Made by a program: the position numbers and the translations under genes. A stretch of DNA of 64,000 nt from Kamptonema formosum PCC 6407 (GTDB taxonomy: Bacteria; Cyanobacteriota; Cyanobacteriia; Cyanobacteriales; Microcoleaceae), in NCBI RefSeq assembly GCF_000332155.1, contig NZ_KB235904.1, positions 710,946-774,945 on the forward strand, in the 5' to 3' direction. Within the stretch, counting starts at the first letter, position 1. The number at the start of each line of letters is the position of its first letter. Below are positions 54,331-63,419 of this stretch, piece by piece. The notes below the pieces were generated by a model. It was given only the letters and a program-made list of their open reading frames with translations, was not told where the DNA came from and searched no databases.

Positions 54331-56160
54331 ATGCTAACGCCCCCGGATTTTTCAACTCCCAGAGGTTCAGCTCGAAATCTGTGGATTTTTGCTGTACTAT
54401 TTTTAATCGTAATCTTCCTCAGTCTAATCATGCAAGCTCTTTCCACCCAACCCCAATTACTAACCGACCCATTTCTACAACTCCCAACCGCAAATTCAGT
54501 AAGAGTTGTCTGGTTTACTGAATTTGCCGGTATCCGCCACACCGTAGCTTATGGTCAAAACTTAAATCAAATTGTAACTGCCACCACAACTAAACTCAAC
54601 CGCACTTACGAAGACCAAGATTCCAGCGTTTCAGAGGCAGTAAAAAAAGGCGCAGTTGACAATAAATTAATACTTAGAGATATTTGGCGACACGAAGCAA
54701 AAGTAACTGGTTTAACTCCCGGTGTTCGCATTCCTTATCAGGTCAAAAGTGAAGCTGAAAACGGTCAAAATATTACCAGTCGCACCTTTACTCTCTCACC
54801 TCAACCAACACCAGAAACTCCCCTAAAAATTTTACTTACATCTGACCATCAAGTGATGCCGATGGTAGCTGCCAATCTGCAAAAAGCAACTGAAACAATT
54901 GATAGAATTGATGCTGTTTTTATAGCTGGAGATTTAGCTAATATCCCTGGTCGTGCCTCAGAATGGTTTGACGATCTTCGCGGTCGTGCTTTTTTCCCTT
55001 GTCTCCAAGGTCGCGCTTTTGCAGAATTAGATAAAAACGGGATTAAAACAGTTTACACGGGTGGTGAATTGATTCAAAATGCACCCTTATTTACTGCTCT
55101 TGGCAATCACGAAGTCATGGGTAGATTTTCCAAAAATAGCACGTTAAAAGATCAGTTTAATAATTCTTTCCCCCGTTTTGCGACTCAAAAAATATTAACA
55201 TCTAAATCTGACCCCAAGTGGGAGAATAAAGATAATAAAGATAATAAAGAAAGTGCAAAATCGCCAAGAGGAGCAAAAGAAAATTTAGTTATAGGTGAGT
55301 TAAAGGATAGTTCTTTTAACACTGATACTTACGAGCAAATTTTTACTTTACCTAGTCCGAAAAAATACTATGCTGTAACTTTCGGTGATGTGCGTTTAGT
55401 AGTTTTGTTTATTACAAATATGTGGCGCACTCCTAGTCTTGATGCTGACGCTAAAGGCAGATATCGGGAACCAGATCGCGATTTTAATCACCCTGAGAAT
55501 TGGGGTTACGGACAGCATATCTATGAGCCAATTGTCAAGGGTAGCGCTCAATATAATTGGCTTGAGGAAGAACTCAATAGTGAAGAATTTAAGCAGGCAA
55601 AATATAAGGTTGTGATGTTTCATCATCCCCCCCATACTTTAGGTGATAATATTGTACCTGCTTACACTGACCCCGTGCAGATTATTGACCGCGATGATAA
55701 TGGCGAGATTAAAATGATTCGCTATGAATATCCAAAAGAAAATGATTACATTATTCGCGATGTCATCCCCTTGTTAGAAAATGCTGATGTGCAGTTAGTA
55801 TTTTACGGTCATAGTCATCTGTGGAATCGCTTTATTAGTCCTAGTGGGATGCACTTTTTAGAGACTTCTAATGTTGGGAATAGTTATCCTGCGGCTATGG
55901 GTGAAAGGCGGAGATTTGTACCTCCAGGTTATCAGGAGGAATATGTTCCTATTGGCGATTCAAATGGCTTAGAACCTGTAATGCCAACTATTGCGCCTGT
56001 TTTGGGAGAAGATGGTCAGCCAATGCCTTATATTGCTAGTAACGATCTTACAGTGTTTAGTATTTTTGATACGGCGGCGGGTGTTGTTAGCAGTTATTAT
56101 TTTGATACGCGGAAACCGGAGTCAGAGGTTGTGAAATTTGATGAGTTTAAGTTGAAATAG
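54331..56160 (+). CDS. Membrane-anchored metallophosphoesterase (purple-acid-phosphatase-like)
   Basis: 609 residues: N-terminal anchor helix (residues 20-40, IFAVLFLIVIFLSLIMQAL), a FN3-like N-domain (about 55-160; PTANSVRVVWFTE), then a metallophosphoesterase with SDHQVM, AGDLAN, GNHEVM, FHHPPHTL, YGHSHLWN, giving the five binuclear-metal motifs. The layout with an N-terminal FN3-like domain matches purple acid phosphatases. Periplasmic or outer-facing. It probably cleaves phosphate esters; substrate unknown. A Lys/Asn/Asp-rich insert (ENKDNKDNKESAK, about residues 308-320) is low-complexity. Confidence 0.88.
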   Translation: MLTPPDFSTPRGSARNLWIFAVLFLIVIFLSLIMQALSTQPQLLTDPFLQLPTANSVRVVWFTEFAGIRHTVAYGQNLNQIVTATTTKLNRTYEDQDSSVSEAVKKGAVDNKLILRDIWRHEAKVTGLTPGVRIPYQVKSEAENGQNITSRTFTLSPQPTPETPLKILLTSDHQVMPMVAANLQKATETIDRIDAVFIAGDLANIPGRASEWFDDLRGRAFFPCLQGRAFAELDKNGIKTVYTGGELIQNAPLFTALGNHEVMGRFSKNSTLKDQFNNSFPRFATQKILTSKSDPKWENKDNKDNKESAKSPRGAKENLVIGELKDSSFNTDTYEQIFTLPSPKKYYAVTFGDVRLVVLFITNMWRTPSLDADAKGRYREPDRDFNHPENWGYGQHIYEPIVKGSAQYNWLEEELNSEEFKQAKYKVVMFHHPPHTLGDNIVPAYTDPVQIIDRDDNGEIKMIRYEYPKENDYIIRDVIPLLENADVQLVFYGHSHLWNRFISPSGMHFLETSNVGNSYPAAMGERRRFVPPGYQEEYVPIGDSNGLEPVMPTIAPVLGEDGQPMPYIASNDLTVFSIFDTAAGVVSSYYFDTRKPESEVVKFDEFKLK

Positions 56161-56338
56161 TGAGAAATTTTAGGTTAAATAAAATGTTGAAATTTTCTAT
56201 CTCGATACGACCCCGACAACCCAGATCGACGCTATTTTGGCGATCGCTTCAGACAGCAAACACAGTATGGCGATCGCACTGCTAAAATTAGCTCAATATC
56301 CTCATTTCAGATTAAGATATCCCTTTGCAGAAACTTAA

Positions 56339-58516
56339 TTAACTCGCCAAAGAATTCTCTCCTTTCGGATTGTAATAGTTAGTTAAGAATGACTTAAGTT
56401 GTTTTTCCTGAAACCCTTTAGCTAATCTACATACTTCCTCAGCAAAGGGTATCCATTGCTCATCTAATTTTTTTAATTCTTCTGCTTTTTGGATCACCCC
56501 TTTCACATTACCTTTCTTTGCTAAATCGTACAAATCTTCTATCAATGCTGCTGGTGGAATCGCCAAAGATTCAACAGCAGATATTTTAGGAGTTGATTCG
56601 GGAGGAGATTGAGGAGTCTTTGACTCTGCATAAACCCAAGACAAATCTAACTTTTTCTGCAATAATTCAAATAATTCTGAGACTTGTACAGGCTTAGGTA
56701 AAAAAGCATTAGCACCTGCATCTAAACTTTTATATTGGTCTGTCTCAAAAACACTCGCAGAAGAAACGATTACAATTGTATCTTTTAATGTCTCTGAATT
56801 TCGTAAGCGACGCAGCAATTCAAACCCATCCATCACCGGCATAACTAAATCCGTAATAATCAGATCGGGCAGTAATTCAGTGGCTTTTGCTAATCCTTCA
56901 GCACCATTAGCAGCTTCAAATACCTCAAAACCGATGGGAGTCAGTAAATTCACAATCACTGAACAATTTTCCCAGCGGTCATCTATAACTAATATTTTAC
57001 GTTTATTGCCTGTAAAGCCTACAACTACCCCTTTTAAATCCCAAGTAGGTTTTAATGTAAATTCATTAGCACAAGGTAAATCTAAATCAAACCAAAATTG
57101 ACTACCTTGTTCTAGTTGGCTAGTCACGCAAATCTTACTACCCATGACTTCCACAATCTTAGAACTAATCGCTAAACCCAATCCTGTACCTTCTGCCATT
57201 CGTTTAGTCTCGCCAACTTGTTCAAAAGGAATGAAGATTTTTTGCCTTTGTTCTTCGCTCATTCCTACACCAGTATCTTCGATTTGAAAGCGAATTTTGT
57301 TAACAGCATTGAGAGTGCTTGCTTCTGGCTCAATCGTAGATGATTCAATTACGCCAACTTTGAAAGTAACACCGCCTCTATCCGTAAACTTAACAGCATT
57401 ACCCAAAAGATTAATCAAAACTTGACGTAAGCGTTTCTCATCAGCTTGTACGCTGATCGGGAGTGCGGGGTCAAATTGGCTAATGAAAGCAATTCCTTTT
57501 TGTTCAGCTTTGATGCGGACAATTTCACTGACCGCTTGAAGGAATGCTAGAAAATGGAATTCATTAGGAGCTAGTTCCATTTTCCTTGCTTCGATTTTAG
57601 AGAGGTCTAAAATATCATTAATCAGGGTAAGTAAATGAGAACCGCACTGCTGAATAATTTCTAAGCCTTTTAGTTCATTTTCTTGAATATTTTTTGAGCG
57701 AATTAGAATTTGAGCATAGCCCAAAATACCATTAAGAGGAGTTCTGAGTTCATGGCTCATATTAGCTAAAAATTCACTTTTGGCACTGTTGGCTACTTCC
57801 GCAGCAAGTTTAGCTTGTTCCGCTTCTTCCTTGGCTTCTTTTAATTGAATTTCAGTTTGTTTCCGTTTAAATATTTCGTCATAAATCAACCTAAAAACCC
57901 AAGTAAAAATTAGTAAATTGAAGACGGAACCGCCTACAAAAGCAATTATCGACCGCTGTAAACTACTACCAGCTTCCTGCTGTCGCTCGAATAATACTGC
58001 CCTTTCTTGTGCGTCAATGTTTTTCACTGCTACACGAATTCGATTGCTCAGCTTCTGGGCATCCTGATTGCGCTTAATTTCCAACAGAGCTGCATCTAAT
58101 CCCTGGCTACGCCGCAGTTTAATTGTATCATTTATTTGCTCTAAACGATTTTCTACTAAAGGCTGAAGGTCATCTAGTTGGCGATTTATTGCGGGTTCAT
58201 TCGCTAGAAATTGCCGGAGTAATTCAAAGCATTGGTCAAGATTGAGTTCGGCACTGGTGTAATAATCAATATAGCTATTTTCGCCAGTTAATATATAGCC
58301 ACGCTGTCCATTTTCAGCATCTCTAAGGTTATTTAAAATCTGGCCGAGTCGATCTATGGTTTCTACTTTTTTCTGTACGCTTCGATTAGCTTCTAAGGTA
58401 CGCATAACGCTCAAAAATGCTAGTCCACTAACTGATATTGATAACAGCGTAGCAATACCTAGTCCTGTCGCTACTCGGAGCAAAAATTGGGGATTTAGTT
58501 TGAGGCGAAGTTTCAT
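56339..58516 (-). CDS. Hybrid histidine kinase (CHASE3, HisKA, HATPase, receiver)
   Basis: 725 residues: TM1 (about 13-37), CHASE3-type periplasmic region (45-185; [16 protein letters not shown]), TM2 (about 190-212), coiled coil, HisKA with His255 in [13 protein letters not shown], HATPase_c (about 370-490; [11 protein letters not shown]), receiver (about 510-635; [22 protein letters not shown]), then an unassigned C-terminal tail (about 655-715) I have seen on other cyanobacterial hybrid kinases. Starts 15 bp after the stop of the upstream solute-binding-protein gene, so probably cotranscribed. Confidence 0.93.
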   Translation of the reverse strand: MKLRLKLNPQFLLRVATGLGIATLLSISVSGLAFLSVMRTLEANRSVQKKVETIDRLGQILNNLRDAENGQRGYILTGENSYIDYYTSAELNLDQCFELLRQFLANEPAINRQLDDLQPLVENRLEQINDTIKLRRSQGLDAALLEIKRNQDAQKLSNRIRVAVKNIDAQERAVLFERQQEAGSSLQRSIIAFVGGSVFNLLIFTWVFRLIYDEIFKRKQTEIQLKEAKEEAEQAKLAAEVANSAKSEFLANMSHELRTPLNGILGYAQILIRSKNIQENELKGLEIIQQCGSHLLTLINDILDLSKIEARKMELAPNEFHFLAFLQAVSEIVRIKAEQKGIAFISQFDPALPISVQADEKRLRQVLINLLGNAVKFTDRGGVTFKVGVIESSTIEPEASTLNAVNKIRFQIEDTGVGMSEEQRQKIFIPFEQVGETKRMAEGTGLGLAISSKIVEVMGSKICVTSQLEQGSQFWFDLDLPCANEFTLKPTWDLKGVVVGFTGNKRKILVIDDRWENCSVIVNLLTPIGFEVFEAANGAEGLAKATELLPDLIITDLVMPVMDGFELLRRLRNSETLKDTIVIVSSASVFETDQYKSLDAGANAFLPKPVQVSELFELLQKKLDLSWVYAESKTPQSPPESTPKISAVESLAIPPAALIEDLYDLAKKGNVKGVIQKAEELKKLDEQWIPFAEEVCRLAKGFQEKQLKSFLTNYYNPKGENSLAS

Positions 58517-58531
58517 TAAATAGTCTCCAGC

Positions 58532-59335
58532 TCAAGACTTAGACGAAGGTGAGATAGCAGTAAAACCATATTTCTCAAATATTGACATTGCTTTGCTACT
58601 TGTGAGAAATTCAATGAATTCTTTTGCTTCTACAGGGTTCTGGCTATTCTTAAGGACAGCCAGCCTTGCAAAAATTGGTTTGTGGGAATCAGTAGGAGCA
58701 ATCGCGGCGGTTTTGAGTTTCTTAGATGACTTAGCTTCGGGTAGAAAAGTAATACCTACATCTGCTTGTTTGCTTTCCACTGCTTTGGTGATTTCCCGGC
58801 TTTCAACATTCGCCCATACAGCTTTAGATTGAACCTGCTGAAAAATCCCTAGATTAGTCAAAATCTCTTTGGTGTGTTGACCAACTCCCAGCCTTTGTGT
58901 CCCCATCGCGATTGTTTTAATGCGATCGCTAGTTAAGTCCTTAAAGTCCCCGATCGCTAGCGAAGAATCAGCCGGAACAATTAAGACCATTTGTGTAGAG
59001 ACTAAATTTTTGATAGTTTCCTCTAACAATAGACCTTTTTTTTGCAAATCATCTATTACTAGGTTAGAGGTAACTAGAAAGATGTCAAATGACTCTCCCT
59101 GTTCAATACGATCTCTCAGTGCAGTTGCTCCAGAAAAGGTATAGTTAATAGTAACATTAAACTTTTCTTGCCGATATTGTCTTTCAAGTTCAATCAATAC
59201 ATCTCTATACGGTGGAGTTGAAGCAAAGTTGAGGGAAACTGCCTTCGCGGGCATGGGATTGGTGCAACTTCCTAGCCAGAAGCAGAAGGCAACTACACAG
59301 CTAAATAAGATTAAGAAGCGAGAGGTCTTTATCAT
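58532..59335 (-). CDS. ModA-like periplasmic solute-binding lipoprotein
   Basis: 267 residues. Signal peptide with lipobox-like FWLGSCTNP (Cys about residue 24). Type II solute-binding fold resembling ModA: NYTFSGATALRDRIEQGES, FDIFLVTSNLVIDDL, QMVLIVPADSS, TIAMGTQRLGVGQHTKEIL, ADVGITFLPEA, AKEFIEFLTSSKAM. No permease or ATPase gene (modB/modC) is adjacent. The next gene is a hybrid histidine kinase 15 bp away, so its job may be to present a ligand, possibly an oxyanion, to the kinase rather than to a transporter. Confidence 0.82.
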   Translation of the reverse strand: MIKTSRFLILFSCVVAFCFWLGSCTNPMPAKAVSLNFASTPPYRDVLIELERQYRQEKFNVTINYTFSGATALRDRIEQGESFDIFLVTSNLVIDDLQKKGLLLEETIKNLVSTQMVLIVPADSSLAIGDFKDLTSDRIKTIAMGTQRLGVGQHTKEILTNLGIFQQVQSKAVWANVESREITKAVESKQADVGITFLPEAKSSKKLKTAAIAPTDSHKPIFARLAVLKNSQNPVEAKEFIEFLTSSKAMSIFEKYGFTAISPSSKS

Positions 59336-59423
59336 TGCTATTATCTATTCTCTACTCAAGCTTAATAGTTTTTTTTGGGAGCTTGTGTGATCTATAACAC
59401 ATCCGTAAAATAGATCCTGTTTA

Positions 59424-59655
59424 TTAGAAAGCCCACCGATTACAACCATGATTTTTCGCAATGTAGACGGCTTTATCGGCTTGTCCTACGAGCATTTCTG
59501 GAAAGGCTTCTGCACATGGACAATTAGTCGTACTAGAAATGCCTAAGCTAACAGTAACAATATCGATTAGTTGTGAAATATTACCAATTATTACTGGTTT
59601 AAATAGGGTTGATTTACTTATTAACTGCCAAGAAGTTTGCGATAACTGTAACTGT
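59424..59655 (-). pseudogene. C-terminal remnant of a GGDEF (diguanylate cyclase) domain
   Basis: On the minus strand an open frame reads QLIDIVTVSLGISSTTN, EAFPEMLVGQADKAVYIAKNHGCNRWAF and a stop at 59424. This matches the end of GGDEF domains (VTVSLGI then QADxALYxAKxxGRN). Frame starts after a stop near 59655, so no GGDEF signature loop or start exists. It is the remains of a cyclase gene, cut off on the upstream side. Confidence 0.72.
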
Positions 59656-59660
59656 TAAAA

Positions 59661-59717
59661 AATAAATCTATATCTCACTTAAACCTTAACTTACCTTAAG
59701 TGAGATATAGATTTATT
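59661..59717 (-). terminator. Strong hairpin after tRNA-Ser
   Basis: A 22-bp perfect inverted repeat (59661-59682 and 59696-59717) with a 13-base loop. On the minus strand the second arm runs into TTTTTT, and it starts 14 bp after the tRNA end. Confidence 0.75.
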
Positions 59718-59730
59718 GTATTTTTATAAC

Positions 59731-59814
59731 GGAGAGGGAGGGATTCGAACCCTCGTTAAGTTGCCCTAAACAGCATTTCCAGTGCTGCGCCTTCAACCAC
59801 TCGGCCACCTCTCC
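59731..59814 (-). tRNA. trnS: tRNA-Ser (anticodon GGA)
   Basis: Minus strand: acceptor GGAGAGG pairs with CCTCTCC, discriminator G; D-arm GGCCGAGTGGTTGAAGGC; anticodon arm CAGCACTGGAAATGCTG with anticodon GGA; long variable arm; T-loop GTTCGAATC. CCA is not encoded. Confidence 0.93.
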
Positions 59815-60034
59815 AAGGCAGAAATCAAAATTTCAGCCACAAGAAAACTATGGTAGCAGAACAAACATCTATCTGGCAAGATACTTTGGCATAAATTTGC
59901 TGTTTAATGTGGGTAGGGTAGTGCTTCAGTGAAATTTATGCCCTCACCGACAGACTCATAAAACAGTCTAAACCCAATTATACCAATACTTTTGTCCGCA
60001 TCCACCTCGAAAAAATCTCAACCTTAAAATCGCT

Positions 60035-60403
60035 ATGGCACGTTCTTACAGCATTAAGATTTATAACAGACAGACAGGCGATCGCCGCACCGTCCAAGTC
60101 CCAGAAGACCGCTACATCCTCCACAGCGCCGAAAACCAAGGAGTCGATCTCCCCTTCTCCTGCCGCAACGGAGCCTGCACCACCTGCGCCGTGCGCCTCC
60201 TAGCCGGCGAAGTCCATCAGCCAGAAGCAATGGGTCTGTCTGTTGAACTGCAAAAACAGGGTTATGCTCTATTGTGCGTCAGCTATCCCTGCTGTGACAT
60301 AGAAGTAGAAACCCAAGACGAAGATGAAGTCTACGAACTCCAATTCGGCCAATACTTCGGCAAAGGCAAAGTCAAAGTAGGATTGCCGCTAGATGAAGAT
60401 TAA
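60035..60403 (+). CDS. [2Fe-2S] ferredoxin with C-terminal extension
   Basis: 122 residues. Plant-type ferredoxin: SCRNGACTTCAVRLL gives three ligand Cys and LLCVSYPCCDIEV the fourth. The C-terminal 26 residues (EDEVYELQFGQYFGKGKVKV) go beyond the normal 97-99 residue ferredoxin, as in the extended (FdC-type) ferredoxins that have altered redox partners; a precise assignment is not possible by eye. Followed six bases later by the thermonuclease-like gene on the same strand, so likely cotranscribed. Confidence 0.88.
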   Translation: MARSYSIKIYNRQTGDRRTVQVPEDRYILHSAENQGVDLPFSCRNGACTTCAVRLLAGEVHQPEAMGLSVELQKQGYALLCVSYPCCDIEVETQDEDEVYELQFGQYFGKGKVKVGLPLDED

Positions 60404-60409
60404 AGCAGT

Positions 60410-60997
60410 ATGGGCATAGTAGTAAAAAATCTTGACCAGACAGAGCCGATCGCCTGGAGAGTAACGCAGATAATTATTTATGGGTTATTCGCGATCGCCC
60501 TTTGCCTACTTTTAGCTAGCTGCGAAGAACCCCCAGAAACAGAAATCCCCCAAGGCTCAATTGTCAAAGTACAGCGAGTAGTCAACGGACAAACTATCGA
60601 AATCGCAGGCTTTGCCGACCAAACCCCCATACTAGAGCAAGTCCGGCTCATCGGTATAGAAGCCCCCGACTTAAAACAGCAGCCTTGGGGCCCGGATGCC
60701 AGACAAAAACTAGAACAACTGATCGGCGGACAAGAGATATTATTAGAATCCGATGCCCAAGCTCAAGATCGATACGATCGCAAACTAGCTTATCTTTGGC
60801 GAGGAAAAGACCTCCTCAACGAACAGCTAGTCAAAGAAGGATATGCTTTAGTCGTAGCGCGATCGCCCAACACCAAACACAAACAGCGCCTCGCCAACGC
60901 CCAGGAATGGGCCAGACTCATGGGGCGCGGCATTTGGAACCCCGAACAACCCATGCGCCAAACCCCCGCAGAGTTTAGAAATCAGAATCGGAAATAG
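60410..60997 (+). CDS. Thermonuclease-family (SNase-like) lipoprotein
   Basis: 195 residues. N-terminal signal with lipobox-type LLLASCEEP (Cys about residue 38), so probably a lipid-anchored envelope protein. SNase fold: VQRVVNGQTIEIA, VRLIGIEAPDLKQQPWGPDA, YDRKLAYLWRGKDLLNEQLV, AQEWARLMGRGIW. The Arg positions of the SNase site are present, but the residue at Glu43 appears to be Gln (QQPWG), so nuclease activity is not assured. The stop at 60995 runs into the G-rich repeat. Confidence 0.85.
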   Translation: MGIVVKNLDQTEPIAWRVTQIIIYGLFAIALCLLLASCEEPPETEIPQGSIVKVQRVVNGQTIEIAGFADQTPILEQVRLIGIEAPDLKQQPWGPDARQKLEQLIGGQEILLESDAQAQDRYDRKLAYLWRGKDLLNEQLVKEGYALVVARSPNTKHKQRLANAQEWARLMGRGIWNPEQPMRQTPAEFRNQNRK

Positions 60998-61145
60998 GGG
61001 GCGGGGGAGCGGGGGAGCGGGGGAGCGGGGAGCGGGGAGAGTGGGGAGCGGGGGAGCGGGGGAGCGGGGGAGCGGGGGAGATGGGGAGGATAGGGGAGAT
61101 GGGGAGGATGGGGAGGATGGGGGAGATAGGGGAGATGGGGAGGAT
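60997..61145. repeat. G-rich minisatellite
   Basis: GGGGGAGC and GGGGAGGAT/GGGGAGAT units in tandem from the stop of the thermonuclease-like gene to about 61145; the same family as at 1-134. The G strand could form G-quadruplexes on the plus strand. Confidence 0.93.
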
Positions 61146-61148
61146 GTG

Positions 61149-61250
61149 CAATTAGCAATTAGCAATTACCAATTAGCAATTACCAATTACCCATTAACAG
61201 TTGACAGTTAACAGGTAACAGTTAACAGTTAACAGTTAACAGTTAACAAT
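61149..61250. repeat. AATTAGC/AATTACC and GTTAACA heptamer array
   Basis: AATTAGC or AATTACC units to about 61190, then GTTAACA-type units to 61250, ending six bases before the ATG of the next gene. It leaves no clear ribosome site. Confidence 0.9.
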
Positions 61251-61256
61251 TAAATT

Positions 61257-62099
61257 ATGTCCGCCGACGAACTGCAAAACCTTTTAGACATCGCCACCGA
61301 AGCTGCCCTCGCTGCTGGAGCCGTACTGCAAGCATACTGGGGCAAATTAGAAGAAATTCAAGAAAAAGGCCGTCCTGGTGATTTAGTCACAGAAGCAGAT
61401 AAAGCCGCCGAAGTCGCCATCCTCGATGTACTTCGCCGCCACGTACCCACACACGGTATCCTCACCGAAGAATCCGGCTCCCTCGGCGACAGAACCAGCA
61501 AATACCTCTGGGCGATCGATCCTCTGGATGGCACTACTAATTATGCTCATCAATATCCCTTCTCAGCCGCCTCCATTGGACTACTAATTGACGACGTGCC
61601 CCAAGTCGGCGCGATTTTTGACCCCTTTCATAACGAACTGTTTCGAGCCGCCACCGGCTTAGGAGCAACCCGCAACCGCCGCCCTATCCAAGTCTCCAAA
61701 ATCTCAGAATTGAGCAAAAGCTTACTCGTAACTGGCTTTGCCTACGATCGCCACGAAACAGCCGATAATAACTATGCCGAATTTTGTCACCTGACCCACC
61801 TCACCCAAGGCGTGCGGCGTAGCGGTTCCGCCTCCCTCGACCTCGCCCACGTCGCCTGTGGTCGCTTAGATGGATACTGGGAGAGAGGACTTTCACCTTG
61901 GGACATGGCCGCAGGTATAGTGATACTCTTAGAAGCAGGAGGCCAAGTCACAGCTTATGATGGTAGCCCCCTACAGATTAAGTCCGGTCGGATTTTGGGC
62001 AGCAACGGTCGCATTCACGACCAGATCCGCGATGCTTTGCAGGGAGTTCCTCCACTATCATCGTGGCCAAGTGTTCCCAAAGCAAGCGATCGATCCTAA
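61257..62099 (+). CDS. Inositol-monophosphatase-family phosphatase
   Basis: 280 residues. Mg2+-dependent IMPase/FBPase-like fold: GDLVTEADKAAE, TEESGS, WAIDPLDGTTNYAHQYPF, then GSASLDLAHVACGRLDGYWE and LSPWDMAAGIVILLEAGG. All metal-binding Asp/Glu are present. Substrate may be inositol phosphate, histidinol phosphate or another sugar phosphate; the family cannot separate them by eye. hisZ follows two genes on, which leaves histidinol-phosphatase open. Confidence 0.92.
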   Translation: MSADELQNLLDIATEAALAAGAVLQAYWGKLEEIQEKGRPGDLVTEADKAAEVAILDVLRRHVPTHGILTEESGSLGDRTSKYLWAIDPLDGTTNYAHQYPFSAASIGLLIDDVPQVGAIFDPFHNELFRAATGLGATRNRRPIQVSKISELSKSLLVTGFAYDRHETADNNYAEFCHLTHLTQGVRRSGSASLDLAHVACGRLDGYWERGLSPWDMAAGIVILLEAGGQVTAYDGSPLQIKSGRILGSNGRIHDQIRDALQGVPPLSSWPSVPKASDRS

Positions 62100-62260
62100 G
62101 CGATCGCCCATAAGCGATCTTTGCTTCCTTTTAGTTCTTAATTCGATTTTTCATTAAAATTTTAATTCTTCATTGAATCTTTATTTTTTAGTTCTTAATG
62201 TTTAATTTTTGAAGTTAGATTAAAGGTATAGTGGAAAGCGAGGGAAGGGATAGAAATATC

Positions 62261-63235
62261 ATGTCTATTCAAATCACAAAAGGGTTGTTCAAATTTGACT
62301 TTACAGATCAGCACGCCATTCTGGGAGTTCCCCTGGATGCTGAGTTTAACGAGATCCGCAAACGGTATATGAAAATAGTTCGCCGCTTGCACTCAGATAC
62401 TTGTCCCTTTGAAAGTCAAGCAGAGAAAAACAAAGCGAATGAGTTTTTGTCAAAAGTGGTTAATCCCGCTTATAACAAATTTTCCAAAGAAAGCGATCGC
62501 AAAGAATACGGTCTGCTAGTGGACATGATTGGCAAACGCACCATCAAAGAACAAAAAAACCTGCACTTTGAAAGCGAAGCAGCCAAACAGCTAACTACGG
62601 CCAAAGATTTTCAGGAAGCTTACAAAAAAGCACTCACCGAACTTGCTGAGAAGCAATACGAATCCATCAGCGACAGCCTGGAGATCATCGCTCAAATCAG
62701 CGAGCTGAATATGGTTTACCTACTGCGGAAAGAGCAAAAAGGCCCAGTAGCAAGTCAGGCTCAGCCGGCTCCAGCGACAACAACCCCTGCTTCAGCAGCA
62801 CCGAAAGCCCCAGCCGCAGCCCCGAAAGCCCAAGACTCCTTTGTAGAGCAAGCTTGTCGCCGCGTTGAGGGGTTGATGTCTACCAAAAACTACGCTAAAG
62901 CAATTTTGGAATTAAAAGAAGCTTTAAATCGCGATCCCAAACATAGTAAAGGCCATGCCTTACTAGGGATGTGTTATTTAGAGCAAAAACAGGCAACAAT
63001 GGCAAAAATTGAGATTAAAAAAGCCTTAGAATTAAATCCCGAAGAACCTACGGCCTTAGAAGCCAAGAAAAAGTTAGAACAAGCAACAGCACAGCCAGCG
63101 ACGGCGACGAAGGGCCAAAAGCCTGGAGCCAAACCCCAGGCCAGCACTGGAAAATCGGCATCTGGCAAAAAAACCGATCCACCTAAAAGCGGCGGCTTTT
63201 TCGGGGGCTTGTTCGGCGGCGGTAAGAAGAATTGA
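62261..63235 (+). CDS. J-domain-like/TPR protein with altered HPD
   Basis: 324 residues from ATG 62261 (MSIQITKGLFKFDFTDQHAILG); GTG 62231 would add ten residues. A DnaJ-like N-domain (about 15-80; AILGVPLDAEFNEIRKRYM, KIVRRLHSDTCPFES) in which the HPD tripeptide is HSD, then helical region, Pro/Ala-rich linker (about 165-200) and TPR repeats (about 205-275), ending in a Gly/Phe-rich tail (GGFFGGLFGGGKKN). The HPD loop is needed to stimulate DnaK, so this probably does not act as a DnaJ co-chaperone. Cyanobacteria have several such proteins. Confidence 0.85.
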   Translation: MSIQITKGLFKFDFTDQHAILGVPLDAEFNEIRKRYMKIVRRLHSDTCPFESQAEKNKANEFLSKVVNPAYNKFSKESDRKEYGLLVDMIGKRTIKEQKNLHFESEAAKQLTTAKDFQEAYKKALTELAEKQYESISDSLEIIAQISELNMVYLLRKEQKGPVASQAQPAPATTTPASAAPKAPAAAPKAQDSFVEQACRRVEGLMSTKNYAKAILELKEALNRDPKHSKGHALLGMCYLEQKQATMAKIEIKKALELNPEEPTALEAKKKLEQATAQPATATKGQKPGAKPQASTGKSASGKKTDPPKSGGFFGGLFGGGKKN

Positions 63236-63385
63236 GAGGGGGAGACGGGGAGATGGGGAAACTGGGAAACTAGGAAACTGGGAAAATTTTGCCTGCTTTC
63301 TGTGTTAGTTTTTTTGCCTTCTAACTTCTTAACTTCTTACTTCTTAACTTCTTCCTTCTTCCTTCTTCCTTCTTCCTTCTTCCTT
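63236..63385. repeat. Simple repeats before hisZ
   Basis: GGGAGACGGGGAGATGGGG and GAAACTGG-type units (63236-63285), then ACTTCTT/TTCTTCC heptamers (63315-63385). No gene. Confidence 0.8.
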
Positions 63386-63419
63386 ACTTGCCAATTACCA
63401 ATTAATAAAATCCTCTAGA

